Notes under the pieces: model-generated
What the model saw: the letters and a program-made list of their open reading frames with translations, nothing else
Told to the model about the DNA's origin: nothing
Database searches by the model: none
Assembly (NCBI RefSeq): GCF_001643775.1
Contig: NZ_CP011402.1
Span: 728,001 to 792,000 of the forward strand
Direction of reading: 5' to 3'
Length of the DNA: 64,000 nt
Source of the DNA: Denitrobacterium detoxificans
Lineage (GTDB): Bacteria > Actinomycetota > Coriobacteriia > Coriobacteriales > Eggerthellaceae
Translations under genes and position numbers: made by a program
Shown: one piece after another, positions 7,050 to 15,346 of the stretch
Layout of the letters: every line of letters begins with the position of its first letter
How positions within the stretch are numbered: position 1 is the first letter of the stretch

Positions 7050-8570
7050 GTGAGTCGCAAGAAGAAAGATTACAACGTGCCGCGTGGCGCCAATCGAATG
7101 CAGGGCAATCCCTACGCCCAGAATCCCTATGGCGGGTACGGTAATGGGGCGTACGGCGCGAATGGTGGCTATTCCGCGTATCAGAATGGCGGATATGCCC
7201 AACCGCATCAGGCGTACGGTCGCCCGGTGAATGCCCAGACCCCGTATTCCCAGAACCCGTACGGTCAGCCTCAGTACGGCAGGAACCCGTATACGAATAA
7301 CACGCAGGGCCAGCCTTACGACTACGCTTCCAGCGCACGTCGTCAGAATGCCCAGCAGGGTCAGTACAACCCCTATACGCGCCAGGCCCAGCAGAACGCC
7401 TATCAGGCGGCCATGGGTGGCGCTCCCCAGAACGCATATAACTACCAGGGCTATTCCCGGGCCGCACAAGATCAGCCCGTCCACGGCCGGCATGCCAAGG
7501 GCGCAGGCGAGGCATATGGCTCCCATGCCAGCATGCCCTCTGCCACGGGTGCCATTGGCAAGCGCAAGATGAAGCGCGGTAAGAAGATCGCCCTCATCAT
7601 TCTGGGCGTCATCTTGGCTCTCTTGCTGGTTGTGGGGGCGGCATTCGCTTGGTACATGAGCTCCATCGATAGCGCCATGAAGCTCGATGACGCCGATGGC
7701 GTCAACGCCGCGCTTACCGACACGGCCATGGATGAGCCCTTCTACGTGCTCCTTCTGGGCAGCGATTCGCGCGAAGGCTCGTCCACGGAATCGTATAACA
7801 CCACCAACGCGTCCGACGTGATCATTCTGGCGCGTGTGGATACCACGAACAAGCAGGTCACGCTCGTGTCCATTCCGCGCGATACGGCATGGACGGATAG
7901 TTCGGGCAACACCGTGAAGCTCGACCAGGCCTACCAGGAAGGTGGCGCCGCTACGAGCATCAAGGCGGTTGAGGGCATTACCGGCGTGAAGATCAGCCAT
8001 TATGCCGAGATTCGTTTTGCCGAGTTCGAGGAGCTCATCGATTCCCTTGGCGGCATCGACGTGAACGTGCCCACTACCGTTTCCTACGCCGACGCGCTTA
8101 CGGGCGAGCAGGTCACGGTGGAGGCTGGCGAGCAGACGCTCAACGGGCAGGAAGCGCTCATCTTCGCGCGCGCCCGTCACGATTACGCCTCCGACGAGGA
8201 ATCGAACAGGCAGAAGGCCGTTCGTCAGATCGTGGGCGCCATCGTCACGAAGATCCAGTCGAAGTCGGCTACCGAGCTCCCCGGCACCATCATGAAGATT
8301 GCCTCGTGCGTGGGAACCGACCTCAATAGCCAGGAACTGCTTCAGCTTGCCCTGGCGTTCAATGGCGGCGTTACCATGTACAGCGGAAGCGGCCCCTCGG
8401 CGGGCGATTATGATTCCGCCATGGGTGGCCTGTGGTTCTGCTACGATGACCCCACAGGGTGGTCGAAGCTCATGCAAGTCGTGAACTCGGGAGGCGATCC
8501 CTCTTCCGTAAGCTATTCGGGCGACGTGGTTACGCTGCCGGGCTCTACGGAGGAAGTGACGGTCTCCTAA
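7050..8570 (+). CDS. LytR-CpsA-Psr family ligase with a Tyr/Gly/Asn/Gln-rich N-terminus
   Basis: LCP proteins move polyprenyl-linked glycopolymers onto peptidoglycan at the outer face of the membrane. This 506-residue protein has an unusual cytoplasmic region (residues 1-170) built from NPYG, QNPY and GGY-like units. A basic KRKMKRGKK stop and one membrane helix (about 180-202) follow. The LCP domain starts near 229 with FYVLLLGSDSR, then SIPRDT and later ALIFARARH with conserved Arg residues. GTG start with AAGAGG 6 bp upstream. A second LCP gene follows, separated by a weak hairpin. Confidence 0.87.
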   Translation: MSRKKKDYNVPRGANRMQGNPYAQNPYGGYGNGAYGANGGYSAYQNGGYAQPHQAYGRPVNAQTPYSQNPYGQPQYGRNPYTNNTQGQPYDYASSARRQNAQQGQYNPYTRQAQQNAYQAAMGGAPQNAYNYQGYSRAAQDQPVHGRHAKGAGEAYGSHASMPSATGAIGKRKMKRGKKIALIILGVILALLLVVGAAFAWYMSSIDSAMKLDDADGVNAALTDTAMDEPFYVLLLGSDSREGSSTESYNTTNASDVIILARVDTTNKQVTLVSIPRDTAWTDSSGNTVKLDQAYQEGGAATSIKAVEGITGVKISHYAEIRFAEFEELIDSLGGIDVNVPTTVSYADALTGEQVTVEAGEQTLNGQEALIFARARHDYASDEESNRQKAVRQIVGAIVTKIQSKSATELPGTIMKIASCVGTDLNSQELLQLALAFNGGVTMYSGSGPSAGDYDSAMGGLWFCYDDPTGWSKLMQVVNSGGDPSSVSYSGDVVTLPGSTEEVTVS

Positions 8571-8578
8571 GAGGATAG

Positions 8579-8629
8579 ACGAACGGGGCTGGCGCAATGC
8601 AGGGTTTGCGCCGCAAGGGTCCCGTTCGT
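8579..8629 (+). terminator. Long hairpin between the two LCP genes
   Basis: ACGAACGGG at 8579-8587 pairs with CCCGTTCGT at 8621-8629 around a 33-base loop that has its own GCGC pairing. There is no T tract, so it may act as an attenuator or processing site rather than a full terminator. Confidence 0.4.
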
Positions 8630-8652
8630 TGAAATGGGAAAGGAATAGGGGA

Positions 8653-9603
8653 ATGAAGAGGAATGTTGCGAAAGCGCTAGCGCTTGCCCTGGCTCTGTGC
8701 CTTGGCGTGTTTGGCCTGTCGGGGTGCTTCTGCTCGAAGCAGGAGACCACTCAGGAAGAACCGACCTCGAATGTGTCGGATAGCAAGCCCGAAGTGGTTG
8801 TTCCCACCGAACCGTTCTACGTGCTCGTGGTGGGCGACGATAGCCGCACGGGTACCATCGAGGCGGAGAAGGAGAACCAGTCCGATACCGTCATGCTGGT
8901 GCGCGTCGACCCCACGACGTACCACATCACCATCGTTTCCATTCCGCGCGATACCACCACGAACATCAACGGCACCGACACGAAGTTCGACCAGGCGTAT
9001 CAGTATTACGGCATCGAGGGTACCGTTCAGGCCGCCGAGGACCTTACGGGCGTGAAGATCTCGTACTACCTCGACATGGGTTTCGTGGGCTTCGTCGACT
9101 TCGTTAACGACATCGACGGCGTCGACGTTACTGTGCCTATGACCATTTCCCTCACCGACATCATCACGGGCAAGAAGATCACCGTCGAAGAGGGCGATCA
9201 GCATCTGAACGGCAACGAGGCCCTGGTGTACGCTCGCGTGCGCAAGGCGTACGGCGACGACATGGAGGCCATTCGCCAGACGCAGGATCGTCAGGTTCTG
9301 CAGAAGCTCATTACCAAGGTGAGCCAGATGCCCGCCGACCAGGCGAGTGCCGTCGTGCCCGTGTTCGTTTCCGCGCTCACCAATACCAACATGGATTCTG
9401 AAGTGCTCGCGAAGCTCGTCGAGAACTTCTGCAATAACAGTGGCTCCATCACGTTCGATTCCACGAGCGGTCCGTATCAGGGCAGCATCGTGAACGACAT
9501 CTGGCTTATCCCGCGCGACGAGGAAGCGTGGGCCGAGCTCATGGCCGTGGTGGATGCCGGCGGCGATCCTGCCACCGTTATCGCCCCCAAGAACGTCAAC
9601 TAA
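8653..9603 (+). CDS. LytR-CpsA-Psr family lipoprotein
   Basis: A 316-residue second LCP enzyme. Instead of a membrane helix it has a lipoprotein signal peptide with lipobox LSGC (Cys25). The LCP domain follows, with FYVLVVGDDSRTG, IPRDTTTN, FDQAYQYYG and NEALVYARVRK. A lipid anchor is uncommon in this family, whose members usually have one N-terminal membrane helix. The ATG at 8653 has AAAGGA 8 bp upstream; an earlier in-frame ATG at 8629 would precede the signal peptide. It probably shares substrate with the LCP protein upstream. Confidence 0.85.
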   Translation: MKRNVAKALALALALCLGVFGLSGCFCSKQETTQEEPTSNVSDSKPEVVVPTEPFYVLVVGDDSRTGTIEAEKENQSDTVMLVRVDPTTYHITIVSIPRDTTTNINGTDTKFDQAYQYYGIEGTVQAAEDLTGVKISYYLDMGFVGFVDFVNDIDGVDVTVPMTISLTDIITGKKITVEEGDQHLNGNEALVYARVRKAYGDDMEAIRQTQDRQVLQKLITKVSQMPADQASAVVPVFVSALTNTNMDSEVLAKLVENFCNNSGSITFDSTSGPYQGSIVNDIWLIPRDEEAWAELMAVVDAGGDPATVIAPKNVN

Positions 9604-9704
9604 CGCAATGCGCAGTCCGCAGGCCGTCTCATCAGCGAAGACGTATGTGGGCTGCGCTGTTGTGTGGTAGACTTACCGGGTTGCATTAGCTGGATGGACA
9701 CAGA

Positions 9705-10526
9705 TTGATAAAAACACTCACCAATATCCTGAAGGACAACTGGGAATGGCGTACGCAAATTGGCCATCTCGCTGTCTTCGAACTGAAGAAGCGCGCGCGT
9801 GGCGCCGTGCTCGGATGGGCGTGGCTCGCCATTAAGCCCATCGTCTTCGTAGTCGTGTTCTGGTTCGCCCTTGAAGTTGGCCTGCGTGCAAGCAGCACCA
9901 CGTCGGGAGCGTATCCGTACTTCGTATGGCTCGTCGCGGGCCTTATCCCGTGGTTCTTCATGTCCGACATGACCAATACCGGTTCCGACGTACTGCATAG
10001 GTATCCGTACCTGGTCAACAAGGTGAAGTTCCCGCTCAGCGGCATTTCCACGCTGTATACGCTTTCCACCTTGCTCATCAATTCGGTGTTGTTCGTGATC
10101 CTCATGGTCATATACACGGCGTACGGCATGCCCTGGGACATCTACCTCATTCAGGTTCCCATCCTGCTCGTGCTCATGTCGGTGTTCTGGAACATGGTTT
10201 CCATCATGAACTCGCAGCTCTCGGGCATGAGCAAGGACTTCGGCCAGCTCATGAAGGCACTGAACAATCCGTTCTTCTGGCTTTCGGGCATCCTGTTCAA
10301 CATGCAGATTCTGGGTCCTGCGGGCTTTGGCTGGGCGGCCGATATCATGCTGTTCAACCCCATTACGTTCTTCGTTACCGCATTTCGCGATGCGCTCTGC
10401 GAAAAGGTCTGGTTCTGGGAAGACCCGGTCTTCTTTGGATGTTTCTGCATCGTCTTCGTGGTAACGCTTGTCGTGATGGTTCTGGTGTATCGCCACTTCA
10501 ACGAGGAGGTGTCCGATGCCCTCTAG
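9705..10526 (+). CDS. Polysaccharide/teichoic acid ABC exporter permease (TagG/Wzm-type)
   Basis: A 273-residue ABC-2 permease with six predicted helices that exports a lipid-linked glycopolymer. The N-terminal amphipathic segment before WAWLAIKPIVFVVVFWF, the FVWLVAGLIPWFFMSD segment and LNNPFFWLSGILF are typical of TagG and Wzm. The likely start is TTG at 9705; no in-frame ATG exists before residue 70. The gene overlaps the ATPase gene by 11 bp. TarI and TarJ downstream favour a ribitol-containing teichoic-acid-like cargo. Confidence 0.86.
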   Translation: MIKTLTNILKDNWEWRTQIGHLAVFELKKRARGAVLGWAWLAIKPIVFVVVFWFALEVGLRASSTTSGAYPYFVWLVAGLIPWFFMSDMTNTGSDVLHRYPYLVNKVKFPLSGISTLYTLSTLLINSVLFVILMVIYTAYGMPWDIYLIQVPILLVLMSVFWNMVSIMNSQLSGMSKDFGQLMKALNNPFFWLSGILFNMQILGPAGFGWAADIMLFNPITFFVTAFRDALCEKVWFWEDPVFFGCFCIVFVVTLVVMVLVYRHFNEEVSDAL

Positions 10527-11358
10527 CGCCGAGGAAAAGCTTCATCAGGTGCGCCTCGTACGCGATGCGCACAAGACCACCAGCGACGAGACTGCTATCC
10601 GCTTCGAGCACGTTACCAAGCAGTACAAGCTGTACAAGAACGAACGCAGCCGCTTCCTGGGTATCTTCAATACGAAGTCACGCTCCCTGGTAGGCGTGGT
10701 GAATGCTAACGACGATTTGTCCTTCGAGGTGAAGAAGGGCGAGGCCGTAGCGTTGGTGGGTCGCAATGGTGCTGGCAAGTCCACCGCCCTGAAGATGATT
10801 ACGGGCGTAAGCCATCCCACAAGTGGCATCATTACCGTGAATGGCAGGGTAAGCGCCCTGCTCGAGCTGAACGCTGGCTTCGATGGTCAGCTTACGGGTC
10901 GTGAGAACCTGGCGCTTCGCAGCCAGGTGCTCGGCATGACCAAGGCGGAGTTCCACGAGGTGGAAGAGCAAATCGTCGAGTTCGCCGAACTGGGCATCTA
11001 CATTGACCAGCCCATGAAGATGTACTCGAGCGGCATGAAGGCCCGCCTGGGCTTCGCGTTGGCTGCCACTATCGAACCCGACATCCTCGTAGTCGACGAG
11101 GCGCTTTCCGTGGGCGATCGCAAGTTCCGCGCGAAGTGCATCGAGCGCATGTCCGACATCATGTCGAACAAAGATGTGACCATCATGTTCGTGACGCACG
11201 AGTCTAAGGCCGCCCAGGAATTCTGCACGAGGGGCATTGTTCTGGAACAGGGCAAAATGATGTACGATGGTGACATCGAGGACGCTGTCGATTACTACAA
11301 CAACGAAATCATTCAGCTGCCCGACAATGGCAAAAGCGCGCCAAACGCATCAGCGTAA
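10516..11358 (+). CDS. Polysaccharide/teichoic acid ABC exporter ATPase (TagH/Wzt-type)
   Basis: A 280-residue ATPase that powers the upstream permease. It has Walker A GRNGAGKST, signature YSSGMKARLGFALA, Walker B ILVVDEALS with D and E, and the TagH-specific stretch VSALLELNAGFDGQLTGREN. It lacks the long C-terminal domain of Wzt or TagH, so it is a minimal ATPase. It starts at ATG 10516 after GAGGAGGTG and overlaps the permease gene. Confidence 0.88.
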   Translation: MPSSAEEKLHQVRLVRDAHKTTSDETAIRFEHVTKQYKLYKNERSRFLGIFNTKSRSLVGVVNANDDLSFEVKKGEAVALVGRNGAGKSTALKMITGVSHPTSGIITVNGRVSALLELNAGFDGQLTGRENLALRSQVLGMTKAEFHEVEEQIVEFAELGIYIDQPMKMYSSGMKARLGFALAATIEPDILVVDEALSVGDRKFRAKCIERMSDIMSNKDVTIMFVTHESKAAQEFCTRGIVLEQGKMMYDGDIEDAVDYYNNEIIQLPDNGKSAPNASA

Positions 11359-11433
11359 AACACGTAGGGGGAGCGCGGGGTGGCCCGCGCTCGTTGGTTT
11401 TAGACGATACGCATTCGATAGATAGAGGACGTA

Positions 11434-12159
11434 ATGGTTTACGCGGCAATTCTCGCAGGCGGTTCGGGCACCCGTATGGGCAACCCCAATAAGCCCAAGC
11501 AGTTTTGGATGATGGGCGATCGCCCGGTGATCGTGCACACCATCGAGAAGTTTTGCCTGGTCGACGAGTTTCAGAAGATCATCGTGCTGTCTCCGGCAAC
11601 ATGGCTGCAGCAGACGCAGGACATTGTGAGCCGCTACCTGGGTGCATTCCAACATCGCATTGACATCGTTGCGGGCGGCGCCGAGCGCAACGACACCATC
11701 ATGAATGCCATCGACCATATCGAGAAGGCGTATGGCATGGACGACGACACCATTATCGTCACGCACGATGCCGTGCGTCCCTTTGTCGATTACCGCATCA
11801 TCGTGGAGAACATCGCTGCAGCACGCGAGCATGGTGCTTGCGATACGGTGATTCCCGCCACTGACACCATCGTTCATAGCGTCGACTCCAGCATGATTGC
11901 CTCCATACCGAATCGCGCGGAATACTATCAGGGCCAGACGCCCCAGTCTTTCAACGCCAAGCGCCTGAAGAAGCTCTTCCTGGAGCTTTCCGACGACGAA
12001 AAGGCCATCCTCACCGATGCGTGCAAGGTGTTCGTTCTGAAGGGCGAAAAGGTTGCAATGGTGCGTGGCAGCGAGAGTAATATCAAGCTCACGTACACCA
12101 GCGACATGCGCATAGCCCGCGCCATGATGGAGCAGGAAGAAGAGGGGCATCATGCTTAA
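11434..12159 (+). CDS. tarI: Ribitol-5-phosphate cytidylyltransferase (TarI-type, IspD family)
   Basis: A 241-residue IspD-fold enzyme predicted to make CDP-ribitol from CTP and D-ribitol 5-phosphate. The CTP-binding start AAILAGGSGTRMG, PKQFWMMGDRPVI and the middle THDAVRPFV are visible. IspD of the isoprenoid pathway is the alternative. The 8-bp overlap with a TarJ-type dehydrogenase and the TagGH exporter upstream favour TarI, because TarI and TarJ act as a pair. Confidence 0.78.
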   Translation: MVYAAILAGGSGTRMGNPNKPKQFWMMGDRPVIVHTIEKFCLVDEFQKIIVLSPATWLQQTQDIVSRYLGAFQHRIDIVAGGAERNDTIMNAIDHIEKAYGMDDDTIIVTHDAVRPFVDYRIIVENIAAAREHGACDTVIPATDTIVHSVDSSMIASIPNRAEYYQGQTPQSFNAKRLKKLFLELSDDEKAILTDACKVFVLKGEKVAMVRGSESNIKLTYTSDMRIARAMMEQEEEGHHA

Positions 12160-13177
12160 TTGCGTGTATCGCCTGGTTTCGCCGCGCACCATCGAGCCCG
12201 TGCAGGTCGATGTGGCGGTTGGCCCCGAAGATGTCGTCGTGCGCCCCACGCACCTTTCCATCTGTAACGCCGATCAGCGTTACTTCCAGGGGCGTCGCTC
12301 CGCGCGTGCCATGGCCAAGAAGCTGCCTATGGCGCTTATCCACGAGGGCATTGGACGCGTGGCCTGGAGCGCCGATGGCGTATTTGAACCTGGTCAGCGT
12401 GTGGTCATGCTGCCGAACAATCCCGTGGAGACCGATGACGTCATCAAGGAGAACTACCTGCGCAGTAGCCAGTTCTGCGGCAGCGGCTACGATGGCTTCA
12501 TGCAAGAGCTGGTAGTCCTGCCTGCTTCCCGCGTCATTGCTCTGCCCGATTCCATCTCCGATGAAGTGGCGGCGTTTACCGAGCTGGTGAGCGTTGCCGT
12601 TCATGCGGTGTCGCGGTTTGGCGAAATTGCCCACGTGCGCCGCGAAACGGTGGGCGTATGGGGCGATGGCAACGTGGGATTCATCGTGTCTCTCGTCTTG
12701 CGTTCCATGTACCCCAACATGAACATCGTGGTGTTTGGGCGCAATGCCTACAAGCTTGCCGACTTTACGTTCGTGGACCAGACGTTTCTTACCACCGATG
12801 CGGCGCATGCGCCGCTCATCGACCACGCTTTCGAGTGCTGCGGCGGTGATGGGGCAGCGTCGGCCATTGGGCAGATCATCGATACCATCAAGCCCGAGGG
12901 AACCATTTCCCTCATGGGCGTTTCCGAGAACCCCGTTCCCGTGAATACGCGCATGGTGCTGGAAAAGGGACTGCGCATGTTTGGCAGCAGCCGAAGCGGT
13001 CGCCTGGATTTCGAGCGCACGCTGCAGCTGTACCGCGAGCATCCGCAGATTGCCAGCTATCTGGAGTCCCTGGTGGGTTCGGTAAACGACGTCGCTTCCA
13101 TTCGCGATATCGCGCACGCGTTCGACGCCGATGCACGTAAGCCCATGGGCAAGACCATCATGCGTTGGAACATGTAG
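12152..13177 (+). CDS. tarJ: Ribulose-5-phosphate reductase TarJ-type dehydrogenase
   Basis: A 341-residue medium-chain alcohol dehydrogenase that would reduce D-ribulose 5-phosphate to ribitol 5-phosphate with NADPH, supplying the cytidylyltransferase encoded just upstream. It has SICNADQRYFQGR (zinc-ligand region with Cys), LIHEGIGRV, and a Rossmann stretch VGVWGDGNVGFI. The start ATG overlaps the tarI end by 8 bp, so translation is coupled. The glycosyltransferases that polymerise ribitol are not in view. Confidence 0.8.
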   Translation: MLNCVYRLVSPRTIEPVQVDVAVGPEDVVVRPTHLSICNADQRYFQGRRSARAMAKKLPMALIHEGIGRVAWSADGVFEPGQRVVMLPNNPVETDDVIKENYLRSSQFCGSGYDGFMQELVVLPASRVIALPDSISDEVAAFTELVSVAVHAVSRFGEIAHVRRETVGVWGDGNVGFIVSLVLRSMYPNMNIVVFGRNAYKLADFTFVDQTFLTTDAAHAPLIDHAFECCGGDGAASAIGQIIDTIKPEGTISLMGVSENPVPVNTRMVLEKGLRMFGSSRSGRLDFERTLQLYREHPQIASYLESLVGSVNDVASIRDIAHAFDADARKPMGKTIMRWNM

Positions 13178-13199
13178 CCCGGTTTTTTGCTTGAAAAGC

Positions 13200-13244
13200 A
13201 GCGGCGTCGCAGCCTTTGGGGTGCGGCGCCGCTTTCGTTATTTT
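13200..13244. terminator. Bidirectional terminator between tarJ and crp-like gene
   Basis: AGCGGCG and CGCCGCT (13200-13206/13227-13233) pair, with inner CGCA/TGCG pairing. The plus strand continues TTCGTTATTTT and the minus strand GCTTTTC. The two flanking genes converge here. Confidence 0.75.
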
Positions 13245-13250
13245 GGGTGG

Positions 13251-13922
13251 TTACTGGAAGGCGCGTTCGTTGAGCTTGAAGTGGCTGCGCTTCGATTCCA
13301 GGATGCCGTCGTCGCGCATTTTCGAAATCTCGTTCGACATGGCGCTTCTGTCGACTCCCAGGTAGTTCGCGAGCTGCTGGCGGTTGAACGGGATGTCGAA
13401 CTCGTTGCTTCCCGCGCGTTCCGACTCATGCGAAAGATACGAGAGCAGCTTGCCGCGAATGGACTTTGGGGTGGTGTGGAACAGCTGCTGGGAAAGCCCC
13501 AGGCTGCGTCGGGCGATCATCGTGGTGAGCTTCAGCGAGAGATGACGGTGGTGTGGACACGCGTGGGGGCAGGTGGAGAGCACCTTGCTCGCATTGAGGA
13601 ACATGATGCGCGAGTCTTCCTGCGCGATGACGTCCACCATAAGGGGTTCGTTGGGTATGGCCGCCTGTTCTTCGCAGAACAGCTCGCCGGTCGAGCAGGT
13701 GCGCATAACGCGCGCGTCACCCCATATGTCCACGTTCTCGATGTAGACGCTGCCTTCTAGCACGAGCCCGATTTCGGACGTCATGTCGCCCATGTGGAAT
13801 ACGTATTCGCCGCTTCGGTAGGTTTTCATGTGGGATCCCAGGCATCCCAGCATCGAATCGATGTCCTCTTCGCTCGTGCTTCCAAAGAGCTCGGTGCGTC
13901 TGAGCGCGGGCGTTTCATTCAT
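13251..13922 (-). CDS. Crp/Fnr family transcriptional regulator
   Basis: A 223-residue regulator with an N-terminal cyclic-nucleotide-binding-like beta roll (about 20-130; MGDMTSEIGLVLEGSVYI) and a C-terminal winged helix (about 150-215) with NRQQLANYLGVDRSAMSNEISKMRDDG as recognition region (longest run shown is partly descriptive). Cys residues cluster at LSTCPHACPHH near residue 117, not in the classical N-terminal FNR set, so redox or heme sensing is possible but unproved. It is divergent from a ferredoxin-like gene with a palindrome between them. Confidence 0.86.
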   Translation of the reverse strand: MNETPALRRTELFGSTSEEDIDSMLGCLGSHMKTYRSGEYVFHMGDMTSEIGLVLEGSVYIENVDIWGDARVMRTCSTGELFCEEQAAIPNEPLMVDVIAQEDSRIMFLNASKVLSTCPHACPHHRHLSLKLTTMIARRSLGLSQQLFHTTPKSIRGKLLSYLSHESERAGSNEFDIPFNRQQLANYLGVDRSAMSNEISKMRDDGILESKRSHFKLNERAFQ

Positions 13923-14007
13923 GATGGTCCTCTTCTCGTGCGGGCGGTGGGGCGTTTGGCCCTAGGTTCGTGAAGATTGCTTGTTGCGGGATATCATATC
14001 CGCTCAT

Positions 14008-14023
14008 TGTTGTAATCGCAACA
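14008..14023. promoter_or_regulatory. Candidate Crp/Fnr operator
   Basis: TGTTG-N6-CAACA lies in the 159-bp space between the Crp/Fnr gene and the divergent iron-sulfur gene. Its half sites and 6-bp spacer fit a Crp/Fnr dimer. A second palindrome, GGATATCATATCC, lies about 20 bp to the left. Confidence 0.5.
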
Positions 14024-14081
14024 TACTTTTTCGGTAGGCGCAGATACTCTGCAGGAAGAAGACGATTAGTGAGGAGCAACG

Positions 14082-14810
14082 GTGATTCGAAAGATTATCG
14101 AAATTAACGAAGAGGCATGCAATGGTTGCGGCATTTGCGTGGATGCCTGCCATGAGGGTGCCATCGAGATCATTGATGGCAAGGCTCGTCTGGTACGTGA
14201 CGATTTCTGCGATGGTTTGGGCGATTGCCTGCCCGAATGCCCCATGGGCGCCATTTCGTTCGTGGAACGCGAGGCTGCTGCGTATGACGAGGCGGCAGTT
14301 GCAGCTTCCAAGGCGAAGCAGGCTGCGTTTGCCGCGGCGGCTCATCGCCATGCAGGTGGCGGCTGTCCCGGTTCGGCTATGCGAACGTTCGACCGGTCCG
14401 CGCAGGCGGCTGCAAGCGCACCTGCGGCAGCTGCGGCGACATGCGAATCGCAGTTAACGAATTGGCCCGTGCAGATCAAGCTCGCACCTACGCGTGCGCC
14501 GTATTTTGATGGGGCAAACCTGCTTATCGCCGCAGACTGCTGCGCCTATTCGTATGCGGCGTTTCACCAGGACTTCATCCGCAATCACGTATGCGTTATC
14601 GGCTGCCCCAAGCTCGACATGGTGGACTACACCGAAAAGCTCACGCAGATCATTGCGAATAACGACATCAAGAGCGTTGTCGTAACGCGCATGGAGGTGC
14701 CGTGTTGCGGTGGCCTGGAGCATGCGGCGGTGGAGGCCCTGAAGGCGAGCGGCAAGTTCCTTCCTTGGAGGGTCGTTACGTTTTCCCTGGATGGCCGCAT
14801 ACTCGAATAA
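14082..14810 (+). CDS. 4Fe-4S ferredoxin-domain protein
   Basis: A 242-residue iron-sulfur protein. Residues 1-60 are a two-cluster ferredoxin domain: Cys13, 16, 19 and 23 form a complete site. The second motif is CDGLGDCLPECP (Cys43, 49, 53) with Leu at the usual second Cys. An Ala-rich linker (about 67-125) leads to a C-terminal domain with CCAYSYAAF, VIGCPKLD and EVPCCGG, which could bind another cluster. GTG start with GAGGAG 5 bp upstream. Divergence from a Crp/Fnr regulator suggests redox or nitrogen-oxide control, as seen for clostridial relatives; the exact role is unknown. Confidence 0.8.
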   Translation: MIRKIIEINEEACNGCGICVDACHEGAIEIIDGKARLVRDDFCDGLGDCLPECPMGAISFVEREAAAYDEAAVAASKAKQAAFAAAAHRHAGGGCPGSAMRTFDRSAQAAASAPAAAAATCESQLTNWPVQIKLAPTRAPYFDGANLLIAADCCAYSYAAFHQDFIRNHVCVIGCPKLDMVDYTEKLTQIIANNDIKSVVVTRMEVPCCGGLEHAAVEALKASGKFLPWRVVTFSLDGRILE

Positions 14811-14839
14811 CGCTTCGACTCATCGTGTTAATTGCGAAA

Positions 14840-14868
14840 GGAGCCATCCCGTGGGATGGCTCCTTTTT
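14840..14868 (+). terminator. Rho-independent terminator
   Basis: A perfect 11-bp stem GGAGCCATCCC/GGGATGGCTCC with a two-base GT apex as written (so the inner pairs open) and a TTTTT tail ends the ferredoxin gene. Confidence 0.9.
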
Positions 14869-14883
14869 CGTGTTTCGCCATGC

Positions 14884-15225
14884 CTACTTTTCGTCCTGCG
14901 AAAGATAGGCGATGTACTCGTTCCCCCAGGTTTCAAGTGCGGAAAGCACGTTCTTGAACTTCATGCCCACATCGCTTAGTTCGTATTCCACGTTGGGCGG
15001 TATTTCGGAATGGACGCGGCGGAGGACCAAGCCATCGTTGACAAGCGTTTTGAGCTGACGGGAGAGCGTCGTGTGCGTCATGCTTTCGGGCATGCGCCGT
15101 TGCAGTTCGTTGAAGCGCACGGGGCCGTCTTGCAAGAGGTGAAGGATGTAGAGCGACCATTTTCCGCTGAGGACCTTTTGCGAGGTCACGTACGGGCACT
15201 TTCCAAAGAGTTCGTTCTGCTGCAT
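14884..15225 (-). CDS. HxlR family transcriptional regulator
   Basis: A 113-residue winged-helix regulator. It begins with CPYVTSQKVLSGKWSLYIL, contains RFNELQRRMPESMTHTTLSRQLK (helix-turn-helix, here cited in parts), and ends with VEYELSDVGMKF. The Cys at residue 10 sits where redox or aldehyde-sensing members have their reactive Cys. The start at 15225 gives the standard length; the upstream extension runs into the promoter. It is divergent from a flavin-binding protein, which it likely controls through GTATC repeats. Confidence 0.87.
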   Translation of the reverse strand: MQQNELFGKCPYVTSQKVLSGKWSLYILHLLQDGPVRFNELQRRMPESMTHTTLSRQLKTLVNDGLVLRRVHSEIPPNVEYELSDVGMKFKNVLSALETWGNEYIAYLSQDEK

Positions 15226-15239
15226 GTTTGTCCTTCTAG

Positions 15240-15262
15240 GTATCGTAAATGATACTGGTATC
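15240..15262. promoter_or_regulatory. Candidate HxlR operator
   Basis: The divergent promoter region has GTATC (15240-15244), GATAC (15251-15255) and GTATC (15258-15262). They form overlapping inverted repeats GTATC-N6-GATAC and GATAC-N2-GTATC. The site sits just upstream of the HxlR start, as expected for autoregulation and control of the divergent gene. Confidence 0.55.
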
Positions 15263-15346
15263 AAAAAATATCGTACTTGCTTAGGCGAGACTACACTTGT
15301 TAAATGGTCCCTGCAACTGGTAAGAGCGAATACGAAAGGCATGCTC

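Noticed and set aside
7047-8750. Minus-strand ORF of 567 codons opposite the LCP gene
   Set aside because: Shadow of the plus-strand coding bias; no start signal and no domain.
11434-12159. IspD of isoprenoid synthesis as the identity of the cytidylyltransferase
   Set aside because: The fold is the same, but the overlap with a TarJ-type dehydrogenase and the neighbouring TagGH exporter favour the ribitol route; not fully excluded.
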